Assembly (NCBI GenBank): GCA_023415845.1
Contig: JAEZJB010000179.1
Coordinates: forward strand, 1-5,406
From: Chloroflexota bacterium
GTDB lineage: Bacteria > Chloroflexota > Chloroflexia > Thermomicrobiales > UBA6265
Direction: 5' to 3'
Length of the DNA: 5,406 bases
Shown: one piece after another, positions 5,334 to 5,406 of the stretch
Layout of the letters: each line of letters starts with the position of its first letter
How positions within the stretch are numbered: position 1 is the stretch's first letter
Notes under the pieces: model-generated
Database searches by the model: none
What the model saw: only the letters and a program-made list of their open reading frames with translations
Told to the model about the DNA's origin: nothing
Made by a program: the position numbers and the translations under genes

Positions 5334-5406
5334 CGAAAGCTATGAGGCCACGTTCGCTCTCTGGCACAGCTTCCTTCAGCACGCCTCCAAATCCGCTCTC
5401 TACCGT
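5311..5406 (+). CDS. Possible start of a further gene, cut by the right edge; function not recognised
   Basis: After the meaB stop, one plus-strand frame stays open to the window end and has a protein-like composition (for example DESYEATFALWHSFLQHASK) with mostly G or C at third codon positions. The only in-frame starts are a TTG at 5311, overlapping meaB by 23 nt, and an ATG at 5251 deeper in meaB; neither has a clear Shine-Dalgarno. A competing choice is the ATG at 5342 in another frame (MRPRSLSG), 8 bp after the meaB stop, also open to the edge. Minus-strand frames are open here too. Too little sequence is present to name a family. Confidence 0.3.
   Translation, partial: MNTSVNPDESYEATFALWHSFLQHASKSALYR

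Overview
The window is GC-rich bacterial chromosome, coding almost throughout, with two operon-like gene runs facing away from each other across a 180-bp gap at 2189-2368. The genes are housekeeping and central metabolism. I see no phage, transposon, CRISPR, toxin, defence or other accessory signature, and no rRNA or tRNA. The gene set fits a high-GC bacterium of the Chloroflexota type, possibly Thermomicrobia-like: a split B12-dependent acyl-CoA mutase, MeaB, a short 3-hydroxyacyl-CoA dehydrogenase and a TatA/B protein with a long low-complexity tail. That assignment is an inference from gene content and protein style, not from a database match.

Left run, minus strand, read from 2188 down to 1: tatA (TatA/TatB-family translocase subunit, 1439-2188), tgt (tRNA-guanine transglycosylase, 171-1430) and acpS (holo-ACP synthase, only its first 58 codons inside the window, 1-174). 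The genes are tightly packed, with an 8-bp gap between tatA and tgt and an ATGA overlap between tgt and acpS. The run therefore looks co-transcribed.

Right run, plus strand, from 2369 to the window end: pth (peptidyl-tRNA hydrolase, 2369-3061), hbd (3-hydroxyacyl-CoA dehydrogenase, 3058-3921), mcmA2 (stand-alone cobalamin-binding subunit of a methylmalonyl-CoA-mutase-type enzyme, 3925-4353) and meaB (G-protein chaperone of such mutases, 4356-5333). A possible further gene starts near the right edge. Junctions are a GTGA overlap, a 3-nt gap and a 2-nt gap. The last three proteins form a coherent acyl-CoA module: a CoA-ester oxidoreductase, the B12 half of a carbon-skeleton mutase and the GTPase that loads or protects its cofactor. 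The large catalytic mutase subunit is not in the window and must be encoded elsewhere.

Points that merit a second look are the roughly 36-residue N-terminal extension on AcpS backed by a near-perfect Shine-Dalgarno, a Tgt nucleobase pocket that mixes queuine-type and preQ1-type residues, a Ser/Thr/Lys low-complexity linker in the Tat protein, an optional basic-hydrophobic leader on Pth, and the open question of which acyl-CoA the split mutase works on. None amounts to an undescribed system on the evidence here.
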